64,000 nucleotides of DNA from the NCBI RefSeq assembly GCF_021738965.1, contig NZ_JAKKOQ010000012.1, forward strand, positions 124,001 to 188,000. The letters are read 5' to 3'. The position numbers and the translations under genes were made by a program. Positions 36,202 to 44,725 of the stretch are shown piece after piece. This DNA comes from Gordonia zhenghanii. GTDB taxonomy: Bacteria > Actinomycetota > Actinomycetes > Mycobacteriales > Mycobacteriaceae. Numbering within the stretch: the stretch's first letter is position 1; each line of letters opens with the position of its first letter. The notes under the pieces are model-generated. The model had not been told where the DNA came from, searched no databases, and was given only the letters and a program-made list of their open reading frames with translations.

Positions 36202-36759
36202 GTGGCGCGGACCCTGATCGTCTCGGCGACGCACGCCGAGGCGGCTCACGTGCCGTCCGGCGCCGATCTCCTCGTGACCGGAATCGGCAAGGTTCGCGCC
36301 GCGATGGCGCTGACCCGGCGCCTCGAGCGCGGTGAGTACAAGCGTGTCGTCAACATCGGGACTGCCGGGGCCCTGCACGACCACCATGCGGGTCTGTTCG
36401 TGCCGTCGGTCGTCATCGAGCACGACATCAGTGCCGCAGCGTTGACGGCCATCGGTTACGACACCGTCGACCGATGGGAGGTCGCAGGCGGCGACGGCAC
36501 CGTCCTGGCCACCGGCGACACCTTCGTCACCGATCCCGATCATCGTGCGATGCTGGCCGAACGCGCCGACCTCGTCGACATGGAGGGGGCGGCGATCGCC
36601 CAGGTCTGCGCCCACTACCGAATCCCGATCACGCTGGTGAAGGCGGTCAGCGATCAAGCCGACGATTCAGCGATGGACTGGCCGCAGGTCGTCGACGCGG
36701 CGGCGCGCGACCTGGCCGACTGGCTGCGGAGCGCGGGAGTGGAATACGCCATAAACTAA
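36202..36759 (+). CDS. Nucleosidase (MTA/SAH nucleosidase-like, PNP_UDP fold)
   Basis: A 185-residue short member of the nucleoside phosphorylase/nucleosidase superfamily. Visible are the glycine-rich TGIGKVRAAMAL (about 28-39), VVNIGTAGALH (about 50), the MEGAAIAQVC segment (about 128), whose Met-Glu binds ribose in MTA/SAH nucleosidases, and VKAVSDQAD with the catalytic Asp (about 148). It would hydrolyse methylthioadenosine, adenosylhomocysteine or a related nucleoside. The GTG start is 2 bases after the SDR stop, so the pair is co-transcribed though metabolically unrelated. Confidence 0.82.
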   Translation: MARTLIVSATHAEAAHVPSGADLLVTGIGKVRAAMALTRRLERGEYKRVVNIGTAGALHDHHAGLFVPSVVIEHDISAAALTAIGYDTVDRWEVAGGDGTVLATGDTFVTDPDHRAMLAERADLVDMEGAAIAQVCAHYRIPITLVKAVSDQADDSAMDWPQVVDAAARDLADWLRSAGVEYAIN

Positions 36760-36816
36760 CGGCTTTAGATATAGTCGTCGGGACCGTACCTTCTGACTAT
36801 CGAACCTGGAGTCCCG

Positions 36817-38301
36817 ATGGCACTCGATCCGCGAACTCCGATCCTCGTCGGTGGAGGGCAGCTCAACAATCGATCCGGCGGCGTCGAACCTGTCGATCTC
36901 ATCGCCGAAGCCGCCCGTGCGGCGGCAGGCGAGGCTGGATCGGACCGGATCCTCACGCGCATCGATTCGATTCGACTCGTCCGGATGCTGTCCTGGCGAT
37001 ACCGAAATCCAGGTCTGCTCGTCGCCGAGCGCCTCGGGGCTCGGGTGGCGCACACCGCCTACACGGGCGACGGGGGCAACAGCCCGCAGACGCTGGTCTC
37101 CGCTGCCGCTGCGGACATTCTCGCCGGACGGTCGGAGGTGGTCCTGGTCGGCGGGGCCGAGGCGTGGCGCACCCGGATGAAGCTCCGTGCGGAGGGGCAG
37201 CGTCCCGACTGGACGAAGCAGGACGACGACGTCGAACTTCCCGAACTCGCGATTCCGGAGGTGCCGATGGTGTTCGACGGCCATAAGCGCATCGGTTTGG
37301 ATCGCCCCGCGTTCGTCTATCCACTGTTCGAGGACGCGTTGCGGACCTCTGCGGGTCGCAGTGTGTCGGAGCATCGCGAGGCGATCGGACGTCTGTGGTC
37401 ACGATTCGCCGACGTGTCGACGACTAATCCGCACGCGTGGACGCAGAAGCCCCACACCGCCGAGGAGATCATCACTCCGAGTCAAGGGAACCGGTGGATA
37501 TGCCGGCCGTACACCAAGCTGCTCAACTCGAACAACATGGTCGAACAGGCGGCAGCGGTGCTCGTGTGCTCGGTCGGTATAGCGACCGAGTTGGGCATTC
37601 CGCGTGACAACTGGGTGTTCATCCACTCGGCCGCGGATGCGCACGACACCTACGACATCACCGAGCGCAACCAGTTGGACGGCAGCGCAGCGATCCGGGT
37701 GGCAGGTGCTCGTGCGCTCGACGACGCGGGTGTCGCCGTCGACGACGTCGAGCACGTCGATCTGTACTCGTGCTTTCCGTCCGCGGTGCAGGTCGCTGCG
37801 CGTGAACTCGGACTGCCGACCGACGATCCGTCCCGGGCGCTCACCGTCACCGGCGGGCTGACGTTCGCGGGTGGTCCGTGGAACAACTACAGCACCCACG
37901 CGATCGCCACGATGGCCACGACCCTCCGTGCGAATCCCGGTCACCGCGGGCTGGTCACCGCGAACGGCGGCTATCTGACGAAGCACGCGATGGGCGTCTA
38001 CGGAACCGAGCCGCCGGTGCGAGAGTTTGTGCATCGTGACGTGCAGGCCGAGGTAGATGCGTTTGGCTCGGTGGCCGCGCAGACCGACTTCGTCGGGAGT
38101 GCCAGGGTCGAGGCGTACTCGGTCGCACATGATCGTGCCGGGGCGCCTGAGCGGGCCTTCGTGGCGGTTCGAACGCCGGACGGCGGGCGGTCGCTGGTCG
38201 GCACGGAGAGCGCGGATCTCCTCGACGCGTTGATCGAAGAAGACCAGGTCGGGAGCGGTGTGAGGGTGGATTCAGCGGCGGTCCTGACCGGCATCGTCTG
38301 A
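36817..38301 (+). CDS. Thiolase-fold acetyl-CoA acetyltransferase-like protein
   Basis: A 494-residue thiolase-superfamily protein of the actinobacterial type often annotated acetyl-CoA acetyltransferase. The segment that normally carries the nucleophilic cysteine reads AYTGDGGNSPQTLVSAAA (about residues 88-105) and lacks Cys. A downstream ANGGYLTKHAMGVYGTEPP segment (about 385) carries the histidine. Without the cysteine it may bind acyl-CoA rather than do thiolysis, or act in retro-aldol fashion; this is inference. It ends 150 bases before the aldehyde dehydrogenase of the catabolic island. A TAGATATAGT patch at 36770-36779 may be the promoter. Confidence 0.82.
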   Translation: MALDPRTPILVGGGQLNNRSGGVEPVDLIAEAARAAAGEAGSDRILTRIDSIRLVRMLSWRYRNPGLLVAERLGARVAHTAYTGDGGNSPQTLVSAAAADILAGRSEVVLVGGAEAWRTRMKLRAEGQRPDWTKQDDDVELPELAIPEVPMVFDGHKRIGLDRPAFVYPLFEDALRTSAGRSVSEHREAIGRLWSRFADVSTTNPHAWTQKPHTAEEIITPSQGNRWICRPYTKLLNSNNMVEQAAAVLVCSVGIATELGIPRDNWVFIHSAADAHDTYDITERNQLDGSAAIRVAGARALDDAGVAVDDVEHVDLYSCFPSAVQVAARELGLPTDDPSRALTVTGGLTFAGGPWNNYSTHAIATMATTLRANPGHRGLVTANGGYLTKHAMGVYGTEPPVREFVHRDVQAEVDAFGSVAAQTDFVGSARVEAYSVAHDRAGAPERAFVAVRTPDGGRSLVGTESADLLDALIEEDQVGSGVRVDSAAVLTGIV

Positions 38302-38303
38302 CG

Positions 38304-38400
38304 GATCACGTGATCGTCCGTGATACATATGACGAATTGTGTCAGGTGTTGACCTAAATGTTGTAGATAATCTATGCTCGCCTGTGACACGGTTCACAGG
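38304..38400 (+). promoter_or_regulatory. Control region of aldehyde dehydrogenase 1
   Basis: Contains the 12-bp palindrome GATCACGTGATC (38304-38315); the motif CCGTGATACATATGAC (38318-38333), which recurs inverted at 40754-40769 with one change; and CCTGTGA-N6-TCACAGG (38381-38394/38400), a likely regulator site 52 bases before the gene. TAATCT at 38368-38373 is a possible -10 box. Confidence 0.6.
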
Positions 38401-38451
38401 CTGTACGCCGCCGTCCGTGTGCTGCCAACGACTTTCGAGGAGATCTTGACG

Positions 38452-39930
38452 ATGACCACCACGGCCCAGCCCGCTGCACCCATCACCTTCGCCGACCGGC
38501 CACACGTCTTCATCGGCGGAAAATGGGTCGAGTCGACCGGTGACGATTGGTTCGACGTAGTCGATTCCTGGTCGGAGGGTGTGGTGGCGCGCGTTCGGGG
38601 TGCGACGGCAGACGACGTCGCAGCCGCGGTCGGCGCCGCACGGAAATCGTTCGACGAGGGAACCTGGGCGGCGACGCCGATCACCGAGCGCGCCGACGTC
38701 ATCGATGAGATGGCGAATCGGTTGGCGGCCCGTCTCGACGAATTGACGAAGGTCGGTGTCGCCGAGGTCGGCGTCACGGTTCCGGTCAGTGCAATGACTC
38801 AGGAGATGACGGCCGGACTGTTCCATGCCGTGGCGAAGGAGGCCCGGGACGTCACACTCGTCGACGAACGCACGCGGGCCGACGGCGGCGTCTCGCGCGT
38901 GTTGAAAGAGCCGAACGGAGTGGTGGCCGTCATCATTCCGTGGAACGGCCCGATCGGCACGATTGCGTTCAAGGTGGCTCCTGCGCTCGCCGCCGGGTGC
39001 TCGGTGGTTCTCAAGACGTCGCCCGAAGCTCCGCTGTCCCCGTCGATCTTCGCCGACGTCGTCGGCGAACTCGTCGACGAGGGGCGCATGCCGGAAGGGG
39101 TCGTGAGTGTGCTTGCCGCCGATCGAGAAGTGTCCGAAGCGCTGGTCGTCGACCCGCGAGTCGACCACGTCACGTTCACCGGGTCGACGGCCGTCGGTCG
39201 ACGGATCATGTCCCTCGTCGGTGAGCGAGTCGCCAAGGTGTCGCTGGAGTTGGGCGGCAAGTCCGCGGCCATCGTCCTCGACGACGCCGACCTGAACTCG
39301 GTGATGCAGTCGCTGCCGATGGGCGGATGCATGCAGTCCGGTCAGGCCTGCATCGCCCTGACTCGCGTCCTGGTGTCGGAGAAGCGACACGACGAGGTCG
39401 TCGCCGCGTATAAGGCCGCCCTGGAGATGCTGCCCTTCGGTGATCCATGGCAGGAGACGAACTTCCTCGGACCGTTGGTCTCGGCGCGGCAGCGTGACCG
39501 GGTGGAGAGCTACATCGAGATCGCGAAGTCCGAAGGCGCCACGATCGCGCACGGCGGCGGTCGGGGCGGATTCGAGCACGGCTACTTCGTCGAGCCGACC
39601 ATCGTCGACAACGTCACCAACGACATGCGTATCGCCCAGGAGGAGGTATTCGGTCCGGTGATCTCGGTCATCACGTACAAAGACGAGGACGACGCCGTCG
39701 CCATCGCGAACGACTCTCAGTACGGCCTAGCGGGCGCGGTGTACTCCGCCGATGCCGACCACGCGTACGAGATCGCCAAGCGCATCCGTACCGGAACCGT
39801 GAACGTCAACGGCGGGGTCGTCGACTTCACTGTCCCGTTCGGCGGCTACAAGCAGTCGGGCGTTGGACGGGAGGGCGGCCCCGAAGGTCTCGAGGAGTTC
39901 TTCGAGACCAAGACCGTGCATCTGTCCTGA
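38452..39930 (+). CDS. Aldehyde dehydrogenase (NAD-dependent) 1
   Basis: A 492-residue aldehyde dehydrogenase. The cofactor region is VVAVIIPWNGPIGTIAFKVAPALAAG (about 155-180), the catalytic Glu is in LELGGKSAAIV (about 268) and the nucleophile Cys is in QSGQACIALTRVLV (about 302). It would oxidise an aldehyde, or a CoA-released aldehyde, made elsewhere in the catabolic island. The ATG at 38452 has AGGAG upstream; longer starts run into the operator region. It is the first gene of the island and convergent with TetR-1. Confidence 0.93.
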   Translation: MTTTAQPAAPITFADRPHVFIGGKWVESTGDDWFDVVDSWSEGVVARVRGATADDVAAAVGAARKSFDEGTWAATPITERADVIDEMANRLAARLDELTKVGVAEVGVTVPVSAMTQEMTAGLFHAVAKEARDVTLVDERTRADGGVSRVLKEPNGVVAVIIPWNGPIGTIAFKVAPALAAGCSVVLKTSPEAPLSPSIFADVVGELVDEGRMPEGVVSVLAADREVSEALVVDPRVDHVTFTGSTAVGRRIMSLVGERVAKVSLELGGKSAAIVLDDADLNSVMQSLPMGGCMQSGQACIALTRVLVSEKRHDEVVAAYKAALEMLPFGDPWQETNFLGPLVSARQRDRVESYIEIAKSEGATIAHGGGRGGFEHGYFVEPTIVDNVTNDMRIAQEEVFGPVISVITYKDEDDAVAIANDSQYGLAGAVYSADADHAYEIAKRIRTGTVNVNGGVVDFTVPFGGYKQSGVGREGGPEGLEEFFETKTVHLS

Positions 39931-39955
39931 CACTCGGGACCCGCGGAAGCGATTC

Positions 39956-40005
39956 CTGCACGGCGTGATCCACGGTCACATGTGGTCGCGGATCACGCCG
40001 TGCAG
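39956..40005. terminator. 16-bp inverted repeat spanning the TetR-1 stop
   Basis: CTGCACGGCGTGATCC (39956-39971) pairs perfectly with 39990-40005 across an 18-base loop. The right arm encodes the end of TetR-1 (LHGVIR) and the left arm lies beyond its stop. It also lies 25 bases past the aldehyde dehydrogenase stop, so it can end both convergent transcripts. Confidence 0.8.
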
Positions 40006-40599
40006 GTAGCTGCGCACGGTGTCCTCGAACAGCTTCCGCTGCGTCAGTTCGTTGTTCGCGAGCGCTTCGGTGAGGAGGGGCTGTGACTGCGGATCGACGT
40101 TCGGGAAGATGGTCGTCTTGGTGCTTGGCGTGCGCATCGCTTCCATCAGCACCGCCCCGATCGCGAGCGTCTCCATCCCGTTGAGGATCCGCACGTGAAG
40201 CTCGACCGGTACGCCCGAATCGAGCATGAACCGCGCGGTGTCCTCGTAGGTCGACACGAAGAGGTCGCGTGGCAGGTGCTTCAGCAGGACGGGAGCGGCG
40301 TTGCGGTGTCGCAGGATCGACTGCCGGAAGTTCAATGCGAGCGAGATGAAGAACTCGGGCCAGTCGGGGCCTGGTCTGCGCCGCGGTGTGACGACTGTCT
40401 TGCCTGCTATGTACCGGGCCACCTCGGTGAAGATCTCGTTCTTGTCGGCGAAGTGATGGTAGAGGGACGGGGCCCGTACTCCGAGGTGTTCGGCCAGCTT
40501 GGGGAGGCTGAACGCGTCCAACCCCTCGGCGTCGATGATCTCGATCGCCGCCTGCACTGCGGCGTCGCGGCTGATCAACGGTTTGGACGGGCGTGCCAT
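39976..40599 (-). CDS. TetR-family regulator 1 of the catabolic island
   Basis: A 207-residue TetR regulator with a clear HTH (SLPKLAEHLGVRAPSLYHHFADKNEIF, about residues 30-56). It is similar along its whole length to the TetR at 59052-59660 (shared HFADK.EI, DSGVPV/DNGVPV, and FEDTVRSYLHGV/FVESVRTFLHGV). The ATG at 40599 follows AAAGGTG. Divergent from the SDR-ferredoxin-P450 operon and convergent with aldehyde dehydrogenase 1; both promoters share the motif GTCATATGTATYACGG, making it the likely local repressor. Confidence 0.9.
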   Translation of the reverse strand: MARPSKPLISRDAAVQAAIEIIDAEGLDAFSLPKLAEHLGVRAPSLYHHFADKNEIFTEVARYIAGKTVVTPRRRPGPDWPEFFISLALNFRQSILRHRNAAPVLLKHLPRDLFVSTYEDTARFMLDSGVPVELHVRILNGMETLAIGAVLMEAMRTPSTKTTIFPNVDPQSQPLLTEALANNELTQRKLFEDTVRSYLHGVIRDHM

Positions 40600-40939
40600 G
40601 CCGCACCTTTCGTTCGGTCGTCCGAAAGCAGGAGCCGTCGCGACGGACCCACACGATTTACCTGTCAAGCATAGATTCGGCCCCGCTTGAACCCGAGGAG
40701 CAGGGGCCGTAGAGCGACGTCGAGCTGCTGACAAATATCAGTTGACGTCTCATGTCATATGTATTACGGTCGAGGTTGAGAGTGGTACTCATCACAGCTC
40801 GATGTTTCGAACGTCCACCTCGATCCGCAGTCCATGGCCCGCTGATCCTGGCCCCGCTGATCCTGATGGGGCATCGATCTGACGCGAGCCAACAGAAGAT
40901 CCTCAGAGTCAACAGAAAATCCTCAAGGGAGAAGAACGA
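40600..40939. promoter_or_regulatory. 340-bp divergent promoter region with operator and short tandem duplications
   Basis: No credible gene. It holds the motif GTCATATGTATTACGG (40754-40769), shared with the aldehyde dehydrogenase 1 promoter; GAGT-N3-ACTC (40780-40790); a 15-bp-period duplication of CCCGCTGATCCTG (40838-40850 and 40853-40865); and a 20-bp-period duplication of AACAGAARATCCTCA (40891-40905 and 40911-40925). The last ends at the AAGGGAGAA ribosome site of the SDR gene. Confidence 0.65.
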
Positions 40940-41812
40940 ATGAAACTCGTAGGCAAAGTCGCGCTCATCACCGGTGCGGGTTCCGGATTGGGACGGCAGT
41001 CCTCACAGTTGTTCTCGTCCGAAGGCGCCAAGATCGCCGTGGTCGACATCGATCCCGAACGTGCGGCGGGAACTGTGGAGCTGGTCAAGGAGCAGGGTGG
41101 CGAAGCGATTGCGATCACTGCCGACGTCTCCCAGCGTGATCAGATCGGTGCGGCTGTCGACGAGACCGTCAAGACGTTCGGCAAGCTCGACATCGCGTGG
41201 GCGAACGCCGGAGTCGTCTCGCGCGGCGGCGTTCCGACTGTTGCGGGCGGCGAGCAGGTGAACTTCGAGGATCTGACGGTCGAGGACTGGAACAACGTGC
41301 TCGGCGTGAACCTGACGGGTGTCATCTACACGGCGCAGGCTGCGGTCCCCGCGCTCAAGGCGAACGGCGGCGGCGTCATTCTCGCGACCTCGTCGGCAGC
41401 ATCGCTGACGGCGTATCACGACATCGCGTTCTACAGCGCGACGAAGGCTGGTGTGAACGGCATGGTCCGCGGTCTCAGCCTGGATCTGGGGCCGTACGGA
41501 ATCCGCGTCAACGCCCTCGCTCCGACGCACGGCATGTCGCCGAACTTCCTGATGCCTGCCGGTTCGCCGGTCGTCGGGCAGTCGTACGAAGAAGTCTCCG
41601 GGCCGTGGGATCCGTTCGTCTCGCCGATCCCGCTCAAGCTGAACCGCCCGCCGTCGCTGGTCGACAACGCCAAGGTCGCGCTGTTCCTCGCGTCGGACGA
41701 CTCGGCGTACATCTCCGGGGCCGTCCTCGGCTCTACCGACGGCGGCACCCTGTCTCGCGTCGGCATGTGGTTCGAGGAGGACCTGAACCAGACGAACCCG
41801 AACGAGCAGTGA
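40940..41812 (+). CDS. Short-chain dehydrogenase, first gene of SDR-ferredoxin-P450 operon
   Basis: A 290-residue classical SDR: TGAGSGLGRQ (about residues 11-20), VVDID selecting NAD(H), NAG (about 90), Ser in LATSSAASLTAY (about 155) and YSATKAG (about 168). The long insertion after the active site (PTHGMSPNFLMPAGSPVVGQSYEEV) and C-terminal tail resemble SDRs that oxidise alcohols made by P450 or Rieske hydroxylation. Stop and next start overlap (TGATG). The probable role is oxidation of a hydroxylated intermediate to a ketone or aldehyde. Confidence 0.9.
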   Translation: MKLVGKVALITGAGSGLGRQSSQLFSSEGAKIAVVDIDPERAAGTVELVKEQGGEAIAITADVSQRDQIGAAVDETVKTFGKLDIAWANAGVVSRGGVPTVAGGEQVNFEDLTVEDWNNVLGVNLTGVIYTAQAAVPALKANGGGVILATSSAASLTAYHDIAFYSATKAGVNGMVRGLSLDLGPYGIRVNALAPTHGMSPNFLMPAGSPVVGQSYEEVSGPWDPFVSPIPLKLNRPPSLVDNAKVALFLASDDSAYISGAVLGSTDGGTLSRVGMWFEEDLNQTNPNEQ

Positions 41813-42039
41813 TGGCCCAAGTGCAGATTCTCGTCGATCGGACCGCGTGCGCCGGACACGGCATGTGTTACGGCACCTCGCCCGATCTGATCGACTGCGA
41901 CGACGAAGGCTATCCGATCCTGCCCGAGCGTCCGTTGTCCGACACTGAGACCTCGGCCGCACAAGCCGCGGCGGCGGCGTGTCCCGAACGTGCACTGTCG
42001 CTCGTCGATGCTTCGACGGCGAGCGGGTCCCGAAAGTGA
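41812..42039 (+). CDS. [3Fe-4S]-type ferredoxin for the P450
   Basis: A 75-residue ferredoxin with the pattern CAGHGMC (about residues 13-19) and a distant ACPERAL cysteine (about 60). This CxxHxxC...CP pattern, with His in the second ligand place, is typical of the small ferredoxins that reduce actinobacterial P450s. It overlaps the SDR stop by one base and lies 64 bases before the P450 gene, so the pairing is clear. A dedicated ferredoxin reductase of the usual FAD type is not in this operon. Confidence 0.9.
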   Translation: MAQVQILVDRTACAGHGMCYGTSPDLIDCDDEGYPILPERPLSDTETSAAQAAAAACPERALSLVDASTASGSRK

Positions 42040-42103
42040 CTGACCCGGTAATGAACCGCCGCGATAAGACGGCCCCGATTCCACTCATCCGCAAGGAGAT
42101 GTC

Positions 42104-43333
42104 ATGACTACTGCTCACAAGGCACGAGAAGAAGTAACTGTCGACTTCGACGTATACGACCCCGCACTCGCGGCTCCCGTCGATCTGTTCCAGGATCGTG
42201 CCAAGGAACTCGCCGACAAGGGGCCGGTCGTCTGGTCGCCGAAGTACGACGGACATTGGATCGTCACTGCGTACGACGAGATTCACGAGGTCCTCCGCGA
42301 TGCGGAAACCTTCTCCAGCTACCCGAACAACCTCGTGACGAGCGAGGCGTTCGGCAAGTTTCTGCCGATCGAACTCGACCCGCCGGAGCACGCCGGGTAT
42401 CGCAAGGCTCTCCAGCCGTTGTTCGGCCCCGCGCGGATGAAGAAGCTCACCGACGAGATCCGCGGAGTGGTCAACGATCTGGTCGACGGCTTCGCGAAGA
42501 AGGGGAGTGCCGAGTACGTGTCCGAGTTCGCTCACGAACTCCCCGCTCGCGTCTTCCTTGCGCTGATGGACTGGCCGTTGTCCGATGCTCCACTGTTCAC
42601 GGAGGCGAGCGATATCGCCTTGCTCGGCAAGCCGGGCGCGAGCGAGCAGGAGTCTCTCGAGGCTCGGGCGGGCGCTGCGATGCAGATGTTCGGGTACTTC
42701 CAGAAGATGGTGGAGGATCGTCGTGCGAACCCGGGTGACGACATCACGTCGACGTTGATCCACACCGAAGTGGAGCTCGAGGACGGCGTGCGCCTGCTCA
42801 CCGACGAAGAGCTCAACCGCCTGTTCTTCTTGCTCCTCATCGCGGGCCTGCACACCGTTCAGGGGTCGATGGCATGGATGCTCAAGCACTTCATCGCCAA
42901 CCCTGATCAGCGGCAGGAGATCATCGACGACCCGGAGATGATTCCGAACGCGGTCGAGGAGATCCTGCGGATCGACGCCCAGGTGATTCCGGGGCGGCGC
43001 GCGACGCGCGACACGGTGTTGGGCGGTCAGGAGATCTCCGCCGGTGATCAGTTGATCCTGTTGTTGTGCTCGGCGAACCGCGATTCGTCAGAGTTCGACG
43101 ACCCGGCGAACCTTGACGTGACGCGCAGCCCGAACCGTCACCTGTCGTTCGGCGGCGGGCCGCATCGCTGCATCGGATCGCACCTGGCCCGCATCGAGCT
43201 GAAGGTCGCGATGGAGGTGATTCACGAGCGGATTCCGGACTATCGCTTCGTGGAGTCCGATCCGCCGGTCTTTCAGGCGTCGCAGGTGCGCGGCTGTTTG
43301 CGGATGCCCATCGAGTTCACGCCGGAGAGCTAG
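42104..43333 (+). CDS. Cytochrome P450
   Basis: A 409-residue soluble bacterial P450. The heme-thiolate loop is FGGGPHRCIGSHLAR (about residues 347-361), the K-helix ExxR is EEILRIDAQV (about 286) and the I-helix is LLLIAGLHTVQGSMAW (about 244-259). The residue that is normally acidic in the AGxD/ET oxygen-activation motif is His here. It would hydroxylate a hydrophobic substrate for the SDR encoded upstream, using the adjacent ferredoxin. The ATG at 42104 follows AAGGAG. Confidence 0.93.
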   Translation: MTTAHKAREEVTVDFDVYDPALAAPVDLFQDRAKELADKGPVVWSPKYDGHWIVTAYDEIHEVLRDAETFSSYPNNLVTSEAFGKFLPIELDPPEHAGYRKALQPLFGPARMKKLTDEIRGVVNDLVDGFAKKGSAEYVSEFAHELPARVFLALMDWPLSDAPLFTEASDIALLGKPGASEQESLEARAGAAMQMFGYFQKMVEDRRANPGDDITSTLIHTEVELEDGVRLLTDEELNRLFFLLLIAGLHTVQGSMAWMLKHFIANPDQRQEIIDDPEMIPNAVEEILRIDAQVIPGRRATRDTVLGGQEISAGDQLILLLCSANRDSSEFDDPANLDVTRSPNRHLSFGGGPHRCIGSHLARIELKVAMEVIHERIPDYRFVESDPPVFQASQVRGCLRMPIEFTPES

Positions 43334-43431
43334 GACTCGGGAGTCACCGGTCGCGTGACGGGGTCGGGTGTCGTCTGGCGCCCGACCCCATTCGTGTCGG
43401 AGCTATCCGTTCTGCTCGATTCGTTGTTTCT

Positions 43432-43458
43432 TAAACCTACATACGATAGGTTTATCGT
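43432..43458. promoter_or_regulatory. Overlapping palindromes upstream of Rieske 1
   Basis: TAAACCTA (43432-43439) and TAGGTTTA (43447-43454) form a perfect 8-bp inverted repeat with a 7-base spacer. Overlapping it, ACGATA-GGTT-TATCGT (43443-43458) is a second perfect palindrome. The site lies 65 bases before the Rieske 1 start in an AT-rich patch. Confidence 0.65.
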
Positions 43459-43522
43459 ACTGATACGACAGGGGTGCGGAACAGCCTCGCACTGCTCGAC
43501 ATCTGATGACGGGAAGAAAATC

Positions 43523-44710
43523 ATGACGACATCACTGCCTCGCCAGGATCGGATCCGGCGCGCGCTGGAACTCCTACGGAACGAGACCACAGACAAGTTC
43601 GAGGAAGTCATCGACTTCGCGCCTGAGGAGTTCACCGACCCGGTGCTCGCTCAGGACGAGCGCGACCACATCTTCGGCACAGTGCCGTCGATCATCGCGC
43701 ACAGTTCGGAGCTGGCCAAGCCGAACGATTTCATGACGGTGCAGATGCCCCGCAACAACATCATCGTGGTGCGGCAGAAGGACGGCAGCCTCAAAGCCTT
43801 CGTCAACCTGTGCAGGCACCGCGGTGCCCTGCTCGAGGACCGCGAGAAGGGGCGCTGCCGAATCTTCTCGTGCCCGTACCACCGGTGGTCGTACGACCCG
43901 GACGGCTCGCTGCGAACCATCACGCGCGACACGACCTTCGGCGACGTCGACCGCTCCGAGCACGGATTGATCGAGATCCCGATCGAGGAACGCCACGGGT
44001 TCGTCTGGGTCGTAGACAACGCGAAGGCCACGATCGACGTCGCGGACTGGCTCGGCCCCGAGATGGACGGCATCCTCTCTGAGTACGACCTCGAGGACTC
44101 CGTGTGCTTCAAAGCGGCGGGCTTCGACGAGCCGACCAACTGGAAGATCATGCAGGACGCGTTCCTCGACGGATACCACATCCAGTACGCCCATCCGAAC
44201 ACCGCCGGAAAGATCATCCACACCAATGTCATGGCGTTCGAGGACTTCGGGCGGCACTGCCGATTCATCGCACCGCGCAAGTCGATCGACCGCTTTCTCG
44301 AAGAGGACCCCGGCGACACCGAACTCGACAAGTACGTCACCGAAACCCACTTCCTGCTGCCGAACTCCACTCTTCTTCGTCAGCCGGACCACTTCCAACT
44401 ACTGACGTTCCGTCCGCATCCGACCGACCCGACCAAGTCGCGCATGGAGCAGCGGCTGATCGTGCCGAAGGTCGAGGACAGCGGAATGGAGCCCGAACGG
44501 TGGGAACGCTTGTGGACCAAGAACTGGGACATTCTCCTCGCGGTGCTGCATAACGAGGACTTTCCGCTGCTGAGGGGCTCACAGCAGGGTATGGCCAGCG
44601 CGGATGCGGGCGACATGATGCTGGGACGCAACGAGGTCGCCAATCAGGTATTCCGCCGCGAGAGTCGGAAGCTGGTCGACGCCGGTCGCGCCGCCGCGGC
44701 GGCACGCTAG
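43523..44710 (+). CDS. Rieske non-heme iron oxygenase, alpha subunit (copy 1)
   Basis: A 395-residue ring-hydroxylating oxygenase alpha subunit. The Rieske cluster ligands are CRHRGALLEDREKGRCRIFSCPYH in pattern (CxH at about residues 92-94, CxxH at about 112-115). The mononuclear iron ligands are in FLDGYHIQYAHPNT (His about 218 and 223). It is similar over its length to the copy at 61995-63179. It needs an electron-transfer partner; the PDR-type reductase at 50036-50977 is the likely one. No beta subunit is adjacent. The ATG at 43523 follows GGGAAG. Confidence 0.93.
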   Translation: MTTSLPRQDRIRRALELLRNETTDKFEEVIDFAPEEFTDPVLAQDERDHIFGTVPSIIAHSSELAKPNDFMTVQMPRNNIIVVRQKDGSLKAFVNLCRHRGALLEDREKGRCRIFSCPYHRWSYDPDGSLRTITRDTTFGDVDRSEHGLIEIPIEERHGFVWVVDNAKATIDVADWLGPEMDGILSEYDLEDSVCFKAAGFDEPTNWKIMQDAFLDGYHIQYAHPNTAGKIIHTNVMAFEDFGRHCRFIAPRKSIDRFLEEDPGDTELDKYVTETHFLLPNSTLLRQPDHFQLLTFRPHPTDPTKSRMEQRLIVPKVEDSGMEPERWERLWTKNWDILLAVLHNEDFPLLRGSQQGMASADAGDMMLGRNEVANQVFRRESRKLVDAGRAAAAAR

Positions 44711-44725
44711 TTCAGAGGACACGCC

